The notes: a model not told the origin generated them from the sequence alone. DNA of 64,000 nucleotides from Hymenolepis diminuta (GCA_900708905.1 CAADRB010000048.1:269925-333924); one strand, 5' to 3'. Counted from the first letter of the stretch, positions 38,101 through 51,531 are shown. Numbers and translations: made by a program.

Positions 38101-41100
38101 ATACATATCCATAATATACACATATTGAGTTCAATTTATTTAAATTTGCCTATTTAAAAGTTATGTCTTGAGAATATGAGGAAAAAATTATTTCGATCCA
38201 GTTATAAATAACTGATGACAGGAAATCAATAAATAGTCATCATTAAGGACATCCATTTCGATGGCAACCTAGCATTCAGAAGATGCAGAGTAGGGTTGAA
38301 GAAGTTTGATCTTATGCAATCGATTATCATACTGAGACTGTCAGGCTGCTGAAAAACGAAGTTTAAAATCGAAGCTACTATTTTTTTCTCTAAGTCGCCC
38401 ACACATCGCTCCTGACAGACTGACAGTTAGTCGAGTCAAAAATTGTTATATATCCAATGGTATTTCGATTTTTAAATATCATTATATATAGACCCTGCTG
38501 GATTAATAAAATGTCTTGGAGAGACTGCACTTCTTTTATTGTTCTTTCTTTCTGAGTCTAGTGGGTGCATAGACAATTGCTGGCAGAAATAGACTTTCTA
38601 GGATTACAATAGAGTCCAGTGATTGAATAAGTACTGCAATGTATTATCAGGGGGATTGTAAAATTTTCCACAAAGATCTTTTGATGTTTAACTGAATATG
38701 AGCCCCAAGCTTTCAGCACATTGTGAAGTTCAGATGCCATTTATTCGAGTACAAAGTTAATGAATATATGCTCAGACCATTAATAAACATCTTGAAAGAC
38801 TCAGGGCCATAGGAATTCTGAGGAGTTTAAGTAACATTTGACATATGCTTATGCTTAACTCCCATGTTATCTATGCTTTCTTCATGTTCCTTTCCCATAC
38901 TCATTTTTAGCCGATTCCAGAGGAGGTTGCGATTTCCTTAAACATTTAGCAAAACATGTACCCTCAGTGGCATTTCTTCTTATTGAGTGAAATTATTACC
39001 ACTGATAATACTAAAGCAGCACATATATTCAATCCCTAAATTAAACCGCTACTTTGGTATCTTCAGACAGTAGGAGGATTTCAAATAAACTAATTCTTTT
39101 CCAGTTTCGCAAGTTCGCCATTTAAGCAAAAGCGACAAAGATAATAAGTCTACATTTTGTCAGCCTATCGGCAATCTCTGCAGCAGTCGTTTCTCATTCG
39201 TCAAGCTCGGGCCAATGATAAGCCTCATATATCAGCTGATCATCTCCAGACCTGATTGATGTGCGCGTTATCTACAGGTCACCGCGTACCAGACCATCTG
39301 GACTGTCTGGACCCTATCATTGTCTTGGTGAAAAATTGATTGATTTTGTGCGCTTAAACAATATGTTAGCCGAACAACGTGGCAAACCACTTGAGTAGAT
39401 CAGTACGGTCAGTTTTAACCGTAGCTATAGAGGATTACAACAAATGAATCCTTTTAGGGTGGATATGAAGTTAGCCTGAGCCAATCTTACGTTTACGGAG
39501 AGATATAACCTGAAGGCACTTCTTATATTTTATTTGTAAGACAAAGGTGAACATCTTCAGCATTTTCATGTTATGAATGCTATGCAATTTCTTTTCATCG
39601 GAATATTTTAGCAACCAAAATATAATCGTGAAAATTTGATTTGCTACCAACTATCCCGGCCCTTATAATTAATCTCAAGTGTGTTGAAAGAAGGTGATTT
39701 TTCATAATTATCTTGGGCCAAGAAACAGCATTCAAGATCGTCTCTGCCGCCACCGCATTTGATTAGCATAAATGAAAATAATTGGTCCTTGTGTGAAAAC
39801 TATTGAGTGCCAATTTTGCATAGGTGGATGATGACCCCTAGTCCACCATAACTGTAAATATACTTAATTTAATTCTCCGATTTACTAAACAATTTTCAGT
39901 AAAATTTTTAGGATTTCGATTAAAATAAGGCATATTATTATCACTTTGGGGGAATGCATAATCTTCCTAGTTCTAATCATAGGCTAGCATCTGAACAGGC
40001 CAAAAACAAAACAGTCAGGTATGAAGCGAAATAGGGGAAAGACTAGGGAATCATAATAACGTCAGGATATCAAACCAATATAAATAGAGCATTATTTAGA
40101 TTCTGAAAGTATTAAGTTTTTACCTTCTCATTTGGGGCAAAATTCACCTTGTAATAATCATATTTTCCAAATCTCCATTTTCAGGAGTTGATTCCTGTGT
40201 TTCTGGGTGAGTTCCTATCCGCGCTCATCGGGGATTATTTGTGCTGTTTTACAGTCTGGAGCGGATAGAAGTGGAACTAGCATTGATAGTTGAAATTTAG
40301 TAGAGCTAACCAGAGTTCATTCAAGTCGAACTCATGACACTATGGAGCATTTGAATAAATAAACATTTATCTCTGTGTTGAATTTGTAGTTTTCGATAAC
40401 CCTCTTAACAGCCTGAAAACTTGATTGCAACCTCACGTCTAATAATTAAATGTGAAATCCGAAAAAAATGCGCGTTTGTATTGTGATGATTAATGATGAT
40501 GAAAGAGTAAACAATGGTCTAATGAATCAAAGATGCAGATCAAATCTAATTCTCTAAGTGCCTAGGTCTTTTGGCTTCGAATTTTATCCACACAGCTAAG
40601 AAGAGATAAATGTAAATGATTAAGAGATGAGGTAAATATTAGAAAGGATTTGCTGATAAAGTGAATCTCGTTGAGGAGAATTTACCTCAATCTCGAGAAC
40701 TGGAATAAAAATTTCAAATACTCCTGCTACCTTAGTCTATTTATTGATTATATTCAAATATTGTGTACATTTTTTGCAGATCTCAAATCAACTTTGGTAA
40801 AAAATGAAATTTTGCAAAATTTTTAAATAATTAAACGTGATTTTTTATTAGCAAGAAATGGAATCCATTAATTAAGATCTGAAACCAACCAACCAAGGTG
40901 TAAGGAAGATAAGTGACGTTTCATAATGAGCGAATTCTAGTGTGTGGCTTTACGAAGGTCGAAAATCCACCACTTCTCACATATTGTATGCTGCCAGTAG
41001 CATCCACGCACGTTCAGATTCCTTAATTACAAGTATCATTTTTATTCTAATTAATGTTTTTACTAATATTATTATTGTTTTACACGGTAGGGTAAACAAT

Positions 41101-41284
41101 TTCAATTTCTGATCTTAGAAACGCATTTGAGCATGAGGCATAATCCAAGAGATAAGAAGGAGAGGAAATTGAGTAGAATTTGAGTATAATATTTGAGGGT
41201 AAAGACAGAGTATCAAAGTCTTACTTTACTTAATTTCTGAATTTAAGTTATACATTCTAGATGTTACTTTGTTTAGAATACTAC

Positions 41285-41400
41285 GGTGACTGTATCTATT
41301 GACAGGATGGGTATAAATCCTGCGTAAATTAATTACGAATAGGGATTCGAATCCAAGACGACTGGTGGGCTCGCCAGTCAATGAGAGGAGAACAAGCGTG
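41285..41400 (-). repeat. tRNA-like/SINE-like element
   Basis: On the minus strand CTTGGATTCGAATCCCTA contains a perfect polymerase III B-box core (GGATTCGAATCC), preceded by GACTGGCGAGCCCACCAGTC in the A-box position. The spacing and flanks do not fold into a cloverleaf that I can see, so this is more likely a SINE or tRNA relic than a working tRNA gene. It differs from the plus-strand family above. Confidence 0.4.
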
Positions 41401-41719
41401 CCCACAATTATTATTATCATTGTTCTTGATACCGCGAAATTCTTACAAATTCTGATCATAAGACGATATCAGAAAAAGAAAAAATCCAAATGATCCGACT
41501 ATTACATCTTCTGGACGTCCTAGAGGATGTGTTATACCTAACACTAGCAGAGAAATAAGAATGAGTTAGTTCGGGACGCGATGAGGTGTTTCAATAAAAG
41601 TAGATCAGGAAAGAAATTTTTTTACTTTACTTATATTCTGAGAACTTTGAATTCTCTGTGGTCCCATAGGAGATATAGTGCTCTCAGTAACCATTTGATT
41701 TAATTCTGCAGTCGGTCGT

Positions 41720-41890
41720 GGAAACCCGATTTATTTGTGTAGCGAATACTACACATAAACGTCCTTGACCAAACCTTAGTAATCTTCTTATAAGTTCAAG
41801 TAGCTACAGACAAGTACAGTTTGCCTCTAACAGAACCATCTAATATAAGGTGCTCCAAAATTATCTGGTCTACTTCAAAAGAAGTAAGAA
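41720..41890. repeat. Dispersed repeat, shared with 54.5 kb
   Basis: ACCAAACCTTAGTAATCTTC and the following TTATAAGTTCAAGTA closely match GCCAAACCTTAGTAATCTCC with TTAGAAGTCCATCGA near 54.55 kb. Only about 40 bases align clearly; the family is unknown. Confidence 0.4.
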
Positions 41891-42949
41891 GATAGGAGTA
41901 TGGAGAGGGGAGAGTTTACTGTAAATAGGTAATGAAATCCGCTTCTTGTCAGGATGTAACATAAAAGATAACTATGCGTCTTCAGACAAAGGCGCAGTTG
42001 ATATGCATTTGAATTTTAGCGTTTCACATTAATTGAATGGAATTATTGTCCCTTTGGTAAATGGTAGTTCTTAAGCAAATTCTAAGGAAGAGGTATTCCA
42101 TTACCGCCATCCAGTTGTGAAACTTAGAGTGATGCTACGCTTCCATTCTATAAGATTGTGCGGTTCAATACGAATGATTTCTTCTGCACTCAAATGAAAT
42201 AAAAAAATTTTTTAAATAAAGCACATGAATATTAATTTTTCACTCCTTAAAACCGACGGCCAGTTCAGTTAAATGATATTAAAGCAAAGTTGCGACTGAA
42301 TTTAACGTCTTCAAGTATCTACATCACAGAGATAAACGGGTATCGATCACTAATAGGAATAGAAAATGCAAACTTACACTTCTTTTTCTACGCTAAGTGT
42401 GGTACTGAAAGTCATATATCCCCCTGTTCAACTCTATCTCATAACAGTAGTAACTGGGGTAAAGAGCTGATATCCTCTTGCATTTCTGACTGAGAAACTC
42501 ATATTTCATCACCCTTGTCTTAAACAGCATTAACTCCTGGACGTTCACAGTTCGGTCCCAAACTCATAACCTCTGACGTCAATTATATTTAACATATTGC
42601 GAACCAGTTACTCTGTCCTAGAACTATCATTAACATAGACTTAAGATGAATGTATACATAGGAAATCATTCAGAAATAACGTGCAAATTTTTACTGAAAG
42701 ACACTATTTTCAAATGCCAAAATCCTCTCTTATCAGGAAGTAAAAATTGCCTGTCACATAGATAATCACAATAGTGGAACTTTAATAGACTTTCAAAATG
42801 CTGCAATATGGAGTTGGCTCCCTTAGTCCATATTGAGAGTTTACTGAACGCTTTCTAACTGTAGATGAAGCGAACAGATTTCAAGTATACCATTCACACT
42901 GTTGACCAGACGGTTAAAAAGTGCATTTACTCATTGCACGTGAATGTAC

Positions 42950-42955
42950 TTTAAT
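42950..42955 (-). terminator. Candidate polyadenylation signal for the IER-like gene
   Basis: An ATTAAA lies on the minus strand about 140 nt after the TGA stop. No AATAAA is closer. Confidence 0.35.
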
Positions 42956-43091
42956 CTCAGCCTATAAGTACCTTAGCAGGAAGCATCAGCAGAAGAAAAG
43001 ACAAGAGCAATTTGCAGTAAAAATCAAATGTATGTGTATATATGCAAACAAGATAAAATCTATAGTACAAGGGAGTAAGGAAGAGAGGTAC

Positions 43092-43953
43092 TCAAAAAAT
43101 TACAGAGGTTGATCGTTTTAGGGGTGAAACATGCAGACAGTCAGGAGAATCCGCGGAGCAATAGGGCCTCTTCCTGGAATTACAGATGGAGATGGGATTG
43201 GAGAGATGCGTGACCACAGTCGGATGATTTTGCTCAAAATTACGATGAGATTCACTTCCTGGAACAACCGTGGTTAAATTGGTAAGACCTAGAGTCAGAG
43301 AACAGACCATAAACAAAAAGAATTCTTTTTCAAGTGAATTAAAGACTCTAAAAGATGTAACAATACTTACCACTATTAGGATTATATATATTTGGAGGAC
43401 TGAGAAAATCGTCTTCAGGGAAGATAATAGGGAATGGAGGAGGAAAAATTGGTTCTCCAGGTGGAAATTCGTCGAAAGGATCCTGGTCATTAATGTTAAT
43501 ATCATCTGAATCGGAATCTTCACTGCCACTACTTTCTCCATCGTCAAAGTCACTGGGTTCCCCTCTAGGAGGTTCCCAGAAATGGGAATTAATATCCTTT
43601 TCCAGGGTGGAAAGCATGGAATTGTTATTTGGAGTTGAAGTGTAATCCTCTGAAGCTAGATAAATCGGCTGTGGAGGAGGAATTTGGACAGGTGGCGGAA
43701 GAGTTAATGGAGGGGGTTGAGGCGTTGGATATTGCCATAGAATCTGTCTAGCCTTGAATAGTGTGAACGCAATCATTAGACCTCGCTTTAATTCCAGGCC
43801 AGTTCGCGACCGCTTCCCTTTATCCAATTTGCGTAGAGAGGCGAGAAGGATCTGTTCAGCTGTCTCCCTACTCTCCAATACTTGGATTGAAGTAGGTCTA
43901 AAAGTCTGGAAACGCTCTGACGTCTGCATGAATTGTGTAGATGAGGGTAACAT
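43092..43953 (-). CDS. IER-domain (immediate early response)-like nuclear protein, 2 exons
   Basis: Exons 43953-43371 (583 nt) and 43288-43092 (197 nt) are joined across an 82-base intron (donor AGTG/GTAAGT, acceptor TGACTCTAG). Phase 1 fits on both sides, giving 259 residues and a TGA stop. Residues 25-75 contain VLESRETAEQILLASLRKLDK, then GLELKRGLMIAFTLFKARQI. This resembles the IER2/IER5 N-terminal domain (helix, basic turn, then G-L-x-L-x-R-x-L...A-R-x-x-L). Residues 76-97 are Pro-rich, about 140-165 are a Ser/Asp/Glu acidic tract, and the C-terminus holds SRKRPYC and PLKRSTS, possible nuclear localisation signals. IER proteins in vertebrates are growth-factor-induced regulators linked to PP2A and HSF1. 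Family membership is inferred from one domain; a SERTA-type protein is the main alternative. Confidence 0.65.
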
Positions 43954-43974
43954 AAGGCTTTTTGGTGTTTAATG

Positions 43975-44220
43975 GGAAAATATATTGACAGTAATGCGGT
44001 GGCAAAACCTTGCATTCACTAACATTTAAGACGCTAAGCCAATCGAACGTCTGGAAGACTCTCAACTGTGTGTTAATTGGTGGAACGCAAGTGCGGTCGT
44101 GCAAGAACAGGTGCGGTAGTATAGGCGCGCGTGTAAGCGTATGCGTCATCTCCTTCGCTAGTGTGCGTGCGTCGGCTGGCTGACATTCGCGATAGAGCGT
44201 GAAAAATTTAATGCAAAACG
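43975..44220 (-). promoter_or_regulatory. CpG-rich promoter region of the IER-like gene
   Basis: Local GC and CpG are clearly above the AT-rich surroundings (TAGGCGCGCGTGTAAGCG near 44.13 kb). On the minus strand GATGACGCAT at 44141-44150 resembles an AP-1/CRE/ATF site and CCAAT occurs at 44080-44076. An AATATATTTT stretch just above the start ATG could serve as a TATA-like element. An AP-1/CRE-like site would fit an immediate early gene, but no function is shown. Confidence 0.5.
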
Positions 44221-47200
44221 CTCTCGTGAAATTACAGGTGATTCTTAAAGGTGTTGAAAGCCACGTGTTTTCACGTAATAGTGCCGGACTGATTGGACAA
44301 TTTGAAATCTATGCAATAATCTAATTATAAGTGTTATATTGATAGTTGAATTTATTATTAGACGATTTAAGTTATTCTAACGTTTACAAAGTGTCATATC
44401 TCATTAGAATTTGATTGGAAAATAAATTATTATTCATTCAGTAAATGCACAACTGACCTCTCACATATCTCTTATTATTGCCCATCTCGAAGGAAAATAT
44501 TATTTAATATATCTGTTTACTGATAAAGGTAGAATACAAAATACTATCTGAATAGAACTGACACACGCCTACAAAGGAAAAAATAGTCTCGCGGAAGAGT
44601 AGAGAGTTACGGTCCATTGGATTCGGAATTTTTACTTTTCATCACGGAAGAATATTTGCAACAGCTTTTTCAAAGGATTCTTTGAAGAGACTCACACTGA
44701 ATCTAATGACAGCTTTGAAGAAGACATTCCGATGTGACATTTTAACAAGCATCTTATCTTATAAGACTTAGAGCAAACCTGAAATCAAACATTGGAAATC
44801 CTTGTTGAACTTGAGGAATAGAGATTTTGTAGACAGAGCAAGAGCAGCCTTATTTTCGAGTTAAGCTGGCAGCTTTACGCTTCTCCACTTTCGCCTGAAA
44901 TCCCTTGAAGTGAGTATGCACTCTTTTAGAGACAGGAATTGGCGTTATTGGCTGTTCTAGCCATGACGGCCAACTCAAACCAAAGACCTCCTTGGCGTCG
45001 TGATTGATTTACCTTAACCATGACCTTGTGTAGGAGTTCTTTTAGGTTTTAGTTGCTACTTGATGATTCAAAAGTAGTTATAGATAAGAAAATTAGGGAG
45101 ACTTCATAGAAGCCCAAAGGAGAAGTTTCCTTCAACAAAGCTTTACCGCGGAATTTTTCAGGTGTTTTATCTCTATAACTATGCGAAAATCATTTAATTA
45201 TCGTGGTTATGTGAATACTAATCTTCTGAATGGGTATAATTCGTTGATTTCTGTTTCTATATTCCAAAGATCGGTTTTTATTCATTTGGTTCTTGAATTC
45301 ATATCCGAGATGCTCTGAGCTTATTAAGAAGTAGTGAACATGGATGTTTTGTCATACCATTTCAGTACACTTTCTTCGAACTGATAACAGAGCAGGATGG
45401 TACTGGCTAAAATGGTTTTAATACGACAGAGCCCGTTAGAATTAATTCAGAATGAAATCTCACAATACGTGTTAACTTTCATTTTGCTGTCTTACTACTG
45501 AAATACTCAAATTATTAGCTTTTAATGTAATGGTCAGTTAATGATTTAACTTGTCCTGTAAGTTTTAATTAAAAGATAACTTAAGTGAAAAGAGCCACTT
45601 GATGATAGTAGGATTTAACAATTACAAGGGATAATATGATTCGATACTGGGCTCGGTTGTGAGATAAATTTGCAGGTTGTGAAATTCGATTACGATTTTT
45701 ATACGCAAATTTTTTCGATTTTTAATTAAAATAATAAATTAACATAAATTTATTTGAAATTTTATAAATATATGAGTAAGTCTAGTTGTCCTTAAATGAA
45801 CGCTAATGTACACACTGTCATCCGTCTCCACTTCTCTCTCCACCGCTCAATTTCACCTTAACTGACCTTTGCATTCTGCAAAAGTGTCCCCCGATTCAAG
45901 TTCTCCACAAGTGGCAGAAGAGGAGCCGTAGAGCTGATATGAGTCACCGCTGTATCACATTATTTTGATGGCGATTGGATGAGGATTCAACTTCTTGTGG
46001 TTTTAATTCAGATAGACTCAATAATTAAATAATTGTTTGCATAATGACAAGTAGTAAAGCCGTCGAGTATGATATGAAAGGGTTCCCTTTTTCTCTTACT
46101 TTAAAACCTTTTTTCCTTTTATCGGGCTCAAGGATAACTAGAAAAACTTACATGGCCGTGACTAAGGCAATTCAATAGGGACACTAAAGGAAACTTTGAA
46201 AGGCCAGTCTTTCATATTTTTTAAATTTCATTTAATTACGTAGAATTATTAAATATTTTCCCTTGACGAAATTAACATTTTATTATGTATTTTCTTCCCA
46301 CGGTATTGAGATAACTATTAATTCTTGCATTTTTTACATGTAATAATATAATTTCAATACATAGTACATAGTTCGGATTGAATAGTAGTAAGTCTACGCT
46401 ATAGCTACGAGAATTTGCACTTTTCCTTCTTCTGACTGAGATATCTATGTTGTTTTTCGGATAAAATTTTCACAGCTAAATCACTCAGCAAAGTCGATTT
46501 CTATGTCTCAAACTGCGAGGCATTACAGTAACTCGAGAGAAAACAGAGAAGTGAGATGTGAATGTTCCTAAAAATAATTCAATGATTTTACACTATTGAT
46601 GGGATCAGTAATTCACAAACATGACAACTTAGAGAGCCCAATTTCGGCATGTTTTAAGTCTTGCTAAAGGCAAGGGTGTATAAATTGTCAAATAGCGGAA
46701 TATCATCCCTGATTTTGAATTTAACTGAGGTGATGCTTATTGCAGATGGAAAAATAATAAACTTCGGGGTGCAGCATATATGCTAAAACTTGAGCCATCT
46801 AGTAAAATCTCAAATCCCAAAGAACATTTCACTGTCACATATCCGATGATTAGTCCTACAAGTTATGCAATTGCTTGTACAAATTATATATTTGTATAAA
46901 TGTGCCATATAATTGCACATATCATATTAGCCGGACAAATACACTTGCGATGCAAAATAAGAGAGGAGGGGTTGTCGTCAGTTCCGTTTCCTTCTTGTAC
47001 GAATATTTTTTGGTAGATATCAGCTTTCTTTGGAACTAATCTATTCTGGTCCTCTTCAAATGCCTTTAAGCAAGACGTTCACTCCCTACCTTGCTTTGCG
47101 AGGACTGAACATCAGATTTTGATAGGTCCATTCATTTAAAGATCATATAGAAGGTACGAATTGGACAACAGGATGCATAGCTACTCTAGTGCAATGAAGG

Positions 47201-49774
47201 GAGAACTTCGTGAGGCTTTATGAGTACCTTTTCACATTTTGATATTTTTTTCTAGCCTTTATTTAGTTCTGGGAGTCATATCCATACAAAATATTTTCTC
47301 CTCATTTTATTAAGTACACATCCAGAAGCAACGAAGAAGAGTGATTTCATGGACAATTTCTTTTTCTTCTGATAGGCGAAGTTTTAATTGCCTTTGTCCC
47401 CTCATAATTAGAAAATGTATTATACGACAAATTTGAAGTTTTCATGACCAAAATTTTGAACCATTCAAAAGAAGTAAGTTTTTGGTTATATTGTGAACCT
47501 ATATTGTCATTTGTATAACCCGGTCTACCACCTCAATATTGCTAGGTGCCCACTGAGGTAACAGTAGCTCACAGACCCAGAAGGAACAGAAATGGAGACC
47601 AGTAGCTCACAAAATAGTTCCATTATTAAGGAAATGCTTTTACTCTTGTTAGCTTGAATATGCAAGAGCGAACGAAGTAAGTACATCCGTGGTGAGATTG
47701 TACATCCAGGCGCGAGTGTTGAAGTGCAATAATCGATAATTCAGTGCATCAAACACGAAGCCAATAAACTTCGTTCAGGTGCACCGAAATTACTCTATTC
47801 GATTTCCAGCGCGTTATTAATTCATGTTTCACTCGAAGACATGTGAGCACTGAATAGAGGAGTTAATTAACACTGTATGTCGTCCAAACTGATCTATATT
47901 TCACATGACCTCAATCTTCCACAGCTGACTTCAATTACTCAAAAATTTGATATCCAATTCATTGAGTTATCCGAGTGGTCAATTACTGATCGTTATAGCC
48001 AACTTACCGGCTTTGAGGAATGAGAAAAATTTAAACTCATTCGATAATGATTTGTGAATAGAAATATTCTTGAATGAGGATGACGTTCATTATAATAAAA
48101 TTCCGAAACTTAACAGAAGGTTGAGAACATCACATTTTCTTAAATGTCATCTCTAAATTCCAACACCTCTCCTTCTGAATCATCAGATTTTGAAAGCCGC
48201 ACACACTCCTAGTCAAGTCATATAATTGACAATATCTAATAAAATGAATAATTTTTATCCAAGGAAAGCTGAGTTAATAATTTATTGTTAATTATTCATA
48301 AAATTGGCGTATTTGTCATAATGTGCTAAATTGCCTTGGATAATTTTAAAGTAAAACCTAGTATTAGGGCACTTTCGTTATTATTGAACTCTGGGATTTG
48401 TGGTTCTTTCGAGGAGGCTAATAAGACTATAAAAGAGTAATATAATACGATATCGTCAAATCAGCTGGATGTACGAATAGATAAGTACTACCAATTAAAT
48501 GTCAAAACTCATTTCATTGAAGTTTTTTCCAGAATTTGTCTTATTAATCTGAACAACTACTTCAGACTGAGAAAATTGGTATGACGGTGCTATAACGTAA
48601 CCAATTAGGAGTTCTGGTATTAATTTCGCAGAGCCAACAATCTAGAAGACTCGGTAATGTAGCAAATTAACACGAAAGCTAATAACCCACGACGGATCAC
48701 AAGACATGTTATAGTCAACACGAGTGTATTAACGAAACTCTCGTCTCAATCAGTATCAGCTTAAACAAGTGTCTTTTGTCAGTGGGAAAGTAAAGAAAGA
48801 AATTACATTTTTACTCATAGAAGAAATATTGGGAATGGGGGAAAATAATTATCATTTCTTCTAACATATAGTAATTCCAAACAGCAACCACCTTGTCTTA
48901 CTTCAAACACCTTTCCAATAAAATTACATATTAGCCCTTCAGTCAGTGAAAATCCTCTTTTCTCTTGATCTTTCCCTAATTGGGCCGTAGAGACCAAGAT
49001 TCAATTTATTAACTTTTCTTACCAATATTACCGAGACCTTGAGATTACAGATTATCAATAAAGTGCCCTAATCACTAGCCCCGTAGAATTCTGCATCATT
49101 ATCAGAGAATGTGCGTTATTTCAAGGCAAGTACTGATATCATATCATTCTCTCAATACGCCCATATTGGATCGTCTCACCAGGAATGAATGATGCCTCTT
49201 TAAACCCACACCAAAATAATTCAACTCCAAATCATTTGGGCTCCAAATGATACTGGCGAATTCATATGCATATTGAGGAAAAAAAATCTTAACGAAAAGG
49301 AAGAAATAGAGGCATATAATCCTTCCTTTTGGGTTAGAGGGAAGAAACATTTACAACAACTGTTCAGGCGCCACTTGGACCAGGTTATATTGTGCCTTTT
49401 CCAGCACTTTAAATCTCACTTTGCTGCTTTATATTTGTCTCTTATCAAAATAAGTTGTTATTCCACTAACTCTAATTGGCGCTCACACTTAGTCAATTGT
49501 AAATGCGGATTGGGTAATTGAATCTTTCATTTCATTGGTAAGCACAGGGATAAATGATCGAACAAAGGATATTGTTCGTTTCGCATTGAGTGATTAACAA
49601 ACTGACCAGATTAAATTTGGGTACTATTTTAATTTAAGATTTGTGCGGGAAGCTTTTATACCTAGTTTGTGGGATTCCGGTTTCAGATTTTCATTGAAGT
49701 ATTTTATTCAAACTTGCATCACCTTAAAGTGGTAGAAGCTCTTGTTAATTAGAAGGGTAAATGTCGATAGTTTA
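44221..49774. other. 5.5-kb intergenic region
   Basis: No gene recognised. It contains a dispersed repeat at 44.65-44.76 kb, and its continuation near 45.0 kb shares a short block with 57.6 kb. Slightly GC-richer patches near 45.8-45.95 and 47.5-47.75 kb could be old repeats but have no assigned partner. Confidence 0.55.
44645..44765. repeat. Dispersed repeat, copy 2 (see 8.71 kb)
   Basis: CAACAGCTTTTTCAAAGGAT and TTTGAAGAGACTCACACTGA align with the block at 8.72-8.80 kb in the same orientation. The element may extend to about 45.06 kb, where ATTTACCTTAACCATGACCT resembles a block near 57.6 kb. Confidence 0.5.
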
Positions 49775-49918
49775 TTAAACAGATCACGATGAGAAGGCGA
49801 AGGGGTAAGAGAAGGAGAGGAGAGAGAAAAACGTAATAGCCGGTAGGAGACAAGCGCGTGTATGCCCCCTATCCCAAGTGGGTATAAAAGGGGCTTTATA
49901 TAGTTTGGTTAGGGTTAG
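49775..49918 (-). mobile_element. Partial LTR abutting the retroelement
   Basis: GAAGGCGAAGGGGTAAGAG and GCCGGTAGGAGACAAGCGCG resemble the GA-rich and GCCGGTAACCGATAACCGCG parts of the right LTR near 52.2 kb. It lies outside the left LTR, so it looks like a fragment of a second copy, a tandem LTR or a rearrangement. Confidence 0.4.
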
Positions 49919-50100
49919 TGTAACAACTAAAGCCTGGCAACTAACAACAGGAACAACAGTTACGGATCAGTACACCGAGAGCTGACTAGGCCAAAGTGTA
50001 TTGATCAAGGCATAATGAGTATTCAAGAGGGTAGGGGAGAGATAAGTCCCTAAGGCGATGATAGGGCAGCATAGGAACAGTGTATGAAAAGCGTGTCACT

Positions 50101-50118
50101 GTGCGTGTGTGTGTGTGG
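50101..50118. repeat. GT microsatellite in left LTR
   Basis: A short GTGTGTGTGTGTGG run lies inside the left LTR. Confidence 0.8.
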
Positions 50119-50209
50119 GATTACAAAAGCAGTTTATTTGACTCACTTGGGAAAGGACACGCGTGAGGACATGAGTGCATGGTGATTTTTACTAAATAGG
50201 ACGGTTATA

Positions 50210-50231
50210 NNNNNNNNNNNNNNNNNNNNNN
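50210..50231. other. Assembly gap (22 N)
   Basis: A run of 22 unresolved bases lies inside the left LTR, probably where short reads could not cross the repeat. Its true length is unknown. Confidence 0.98.
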
Positions 50232-50716
50232 GGGAGGAGTTAATCGGTGGAAGTATTTAGGGACATAAAGATGTTACTGGGGCTTCGTAGATGAAAAACC
50301 AAAGTATTTTCTTAGAGGATGCGAATAAAGAGTAATCTTGGAAATTCATAGGGGGTCATCCTTCAGCCTTGAAGTACGTAAAGGCGACACAAATTTCTGT
50401 CTGCAAATTGGCCTAAATGTAATTGTACTGTTCAAGTCAAATGCCTCACCCTCAGGGAGGACGTAGGAAGTTGGTGAGGAAACCGAACCTTGCATGTGAC
50501 GGTAAAATAGAGTATTGTAAACACAAAAATGAACTGATACAGAGAACACAAGAAAGTTAATCGAAATGTTCTGATTAACAAGCAGTCAATAGAAAATGGA
50601 GTATACGAGAATTAAAGCGAAGGGGTTCTATTAAAATTATGATGAACAGATAATGAAGAGTGAATAGCAAGCATAAGAATCTGAAGGGAAGCAAAGTAGG
50701 AAATTTATCACTTGAT

Positions 50717-51531
50717 TTATCTCCAGCATGTTAGCTGCGTTTGTTTTGAGGCGCTTCCTATTTTTCTGTCGCTTGCCACAATTTTACTGCATATTGAATG
50801 GAAGTAATGTGAAGATGTTGGAATGAGAAGGCTGTGATAATATTTCTGAAAAGGGAGGTGAATGGGATAGGACCTGGTTTGCTGGTAATGCTGTTTTTGC
50901 AGATTTTGATATTTGAAGAACGTGACGAAACTGTTTGAAGTTTTAGAGACTTGAAATGGGCTGATCAAACTATTACAGCGTTGCCTGATAGAGTTTGTTG
51001 CGGGTATTGACATTCTGTTTCTGGTTGAGGCACTTTTGGAAGACTTGTTTCTTCAGGTTTCCTAGTGTTCTGAGTGTTCAAAGTTGGAATCATGAGTAGT
51101 AGACAGAAGTTCTTCGGAGTGTTTTCGATTAGAAATATGGAATTGATCTGCATTTAATTCCGTTTCTGGAGTGATTAATGTGGACGATAAATCGTCGCTA
51201 TCCGTTTGAGGAGAATCCAGTTCTGAATTATCTCTCTTTTGTGACTGCTGTTTATTGTCAACTTCAGTCATTAGCTCCTTGAGGAGTCTTTTGCTAAATT
51301 CTAATTTTGGCTTCTCCATGCCCCCCAAGATAGCAAACTTGAGATCATCGTAAGGGGTCGTGGACGGTTTTCCGAGAACGTCACATATGACCCCGAATAC
51401 TGCTGGTGTTGGACCCTTGAGAAGGCAGGTTAATTGGTAATTTTGTTAGCGCGAAACTGTGCTTGAAGGAATAAGAAAGCCTCTGGGATAGAGAGTCTGT
51501 TGAAATGGGGAATAGTGGTATCGTCTGTCAT
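50717..51531 (-). pseudogene. Frameshifted retrotransposon Gag-like relic
   Basis: An ATG at 51531 opens a frame with SIPEAFLFLQAQFRANKIT, the 'P-E-x-F-...-Q-A-Q-F' start typical of Gypsy-type Gag capsids. It meets TAA at 51432-51430. The frame shifted by one base then carries LLKGPTPAVFGVICDVLG and STTPYDDLKFAIL, a typical Gag core, followed by an acidic Ser-rich tail ending at 51062. At least one further shift is needed to continue to 50717. No clear zinc knuckle is visible. With a stop and shifts it cannot encode an intact protein as assembled. Function in the parent element would be particle assembly. Confidence 0.65.

Noticed and set aside
43270..43509. Plus-strand frames antisense to the IER-like gene
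   Set aside because: They overlap real minus-strand exons and read basic, low-complexity sequence with no domain.
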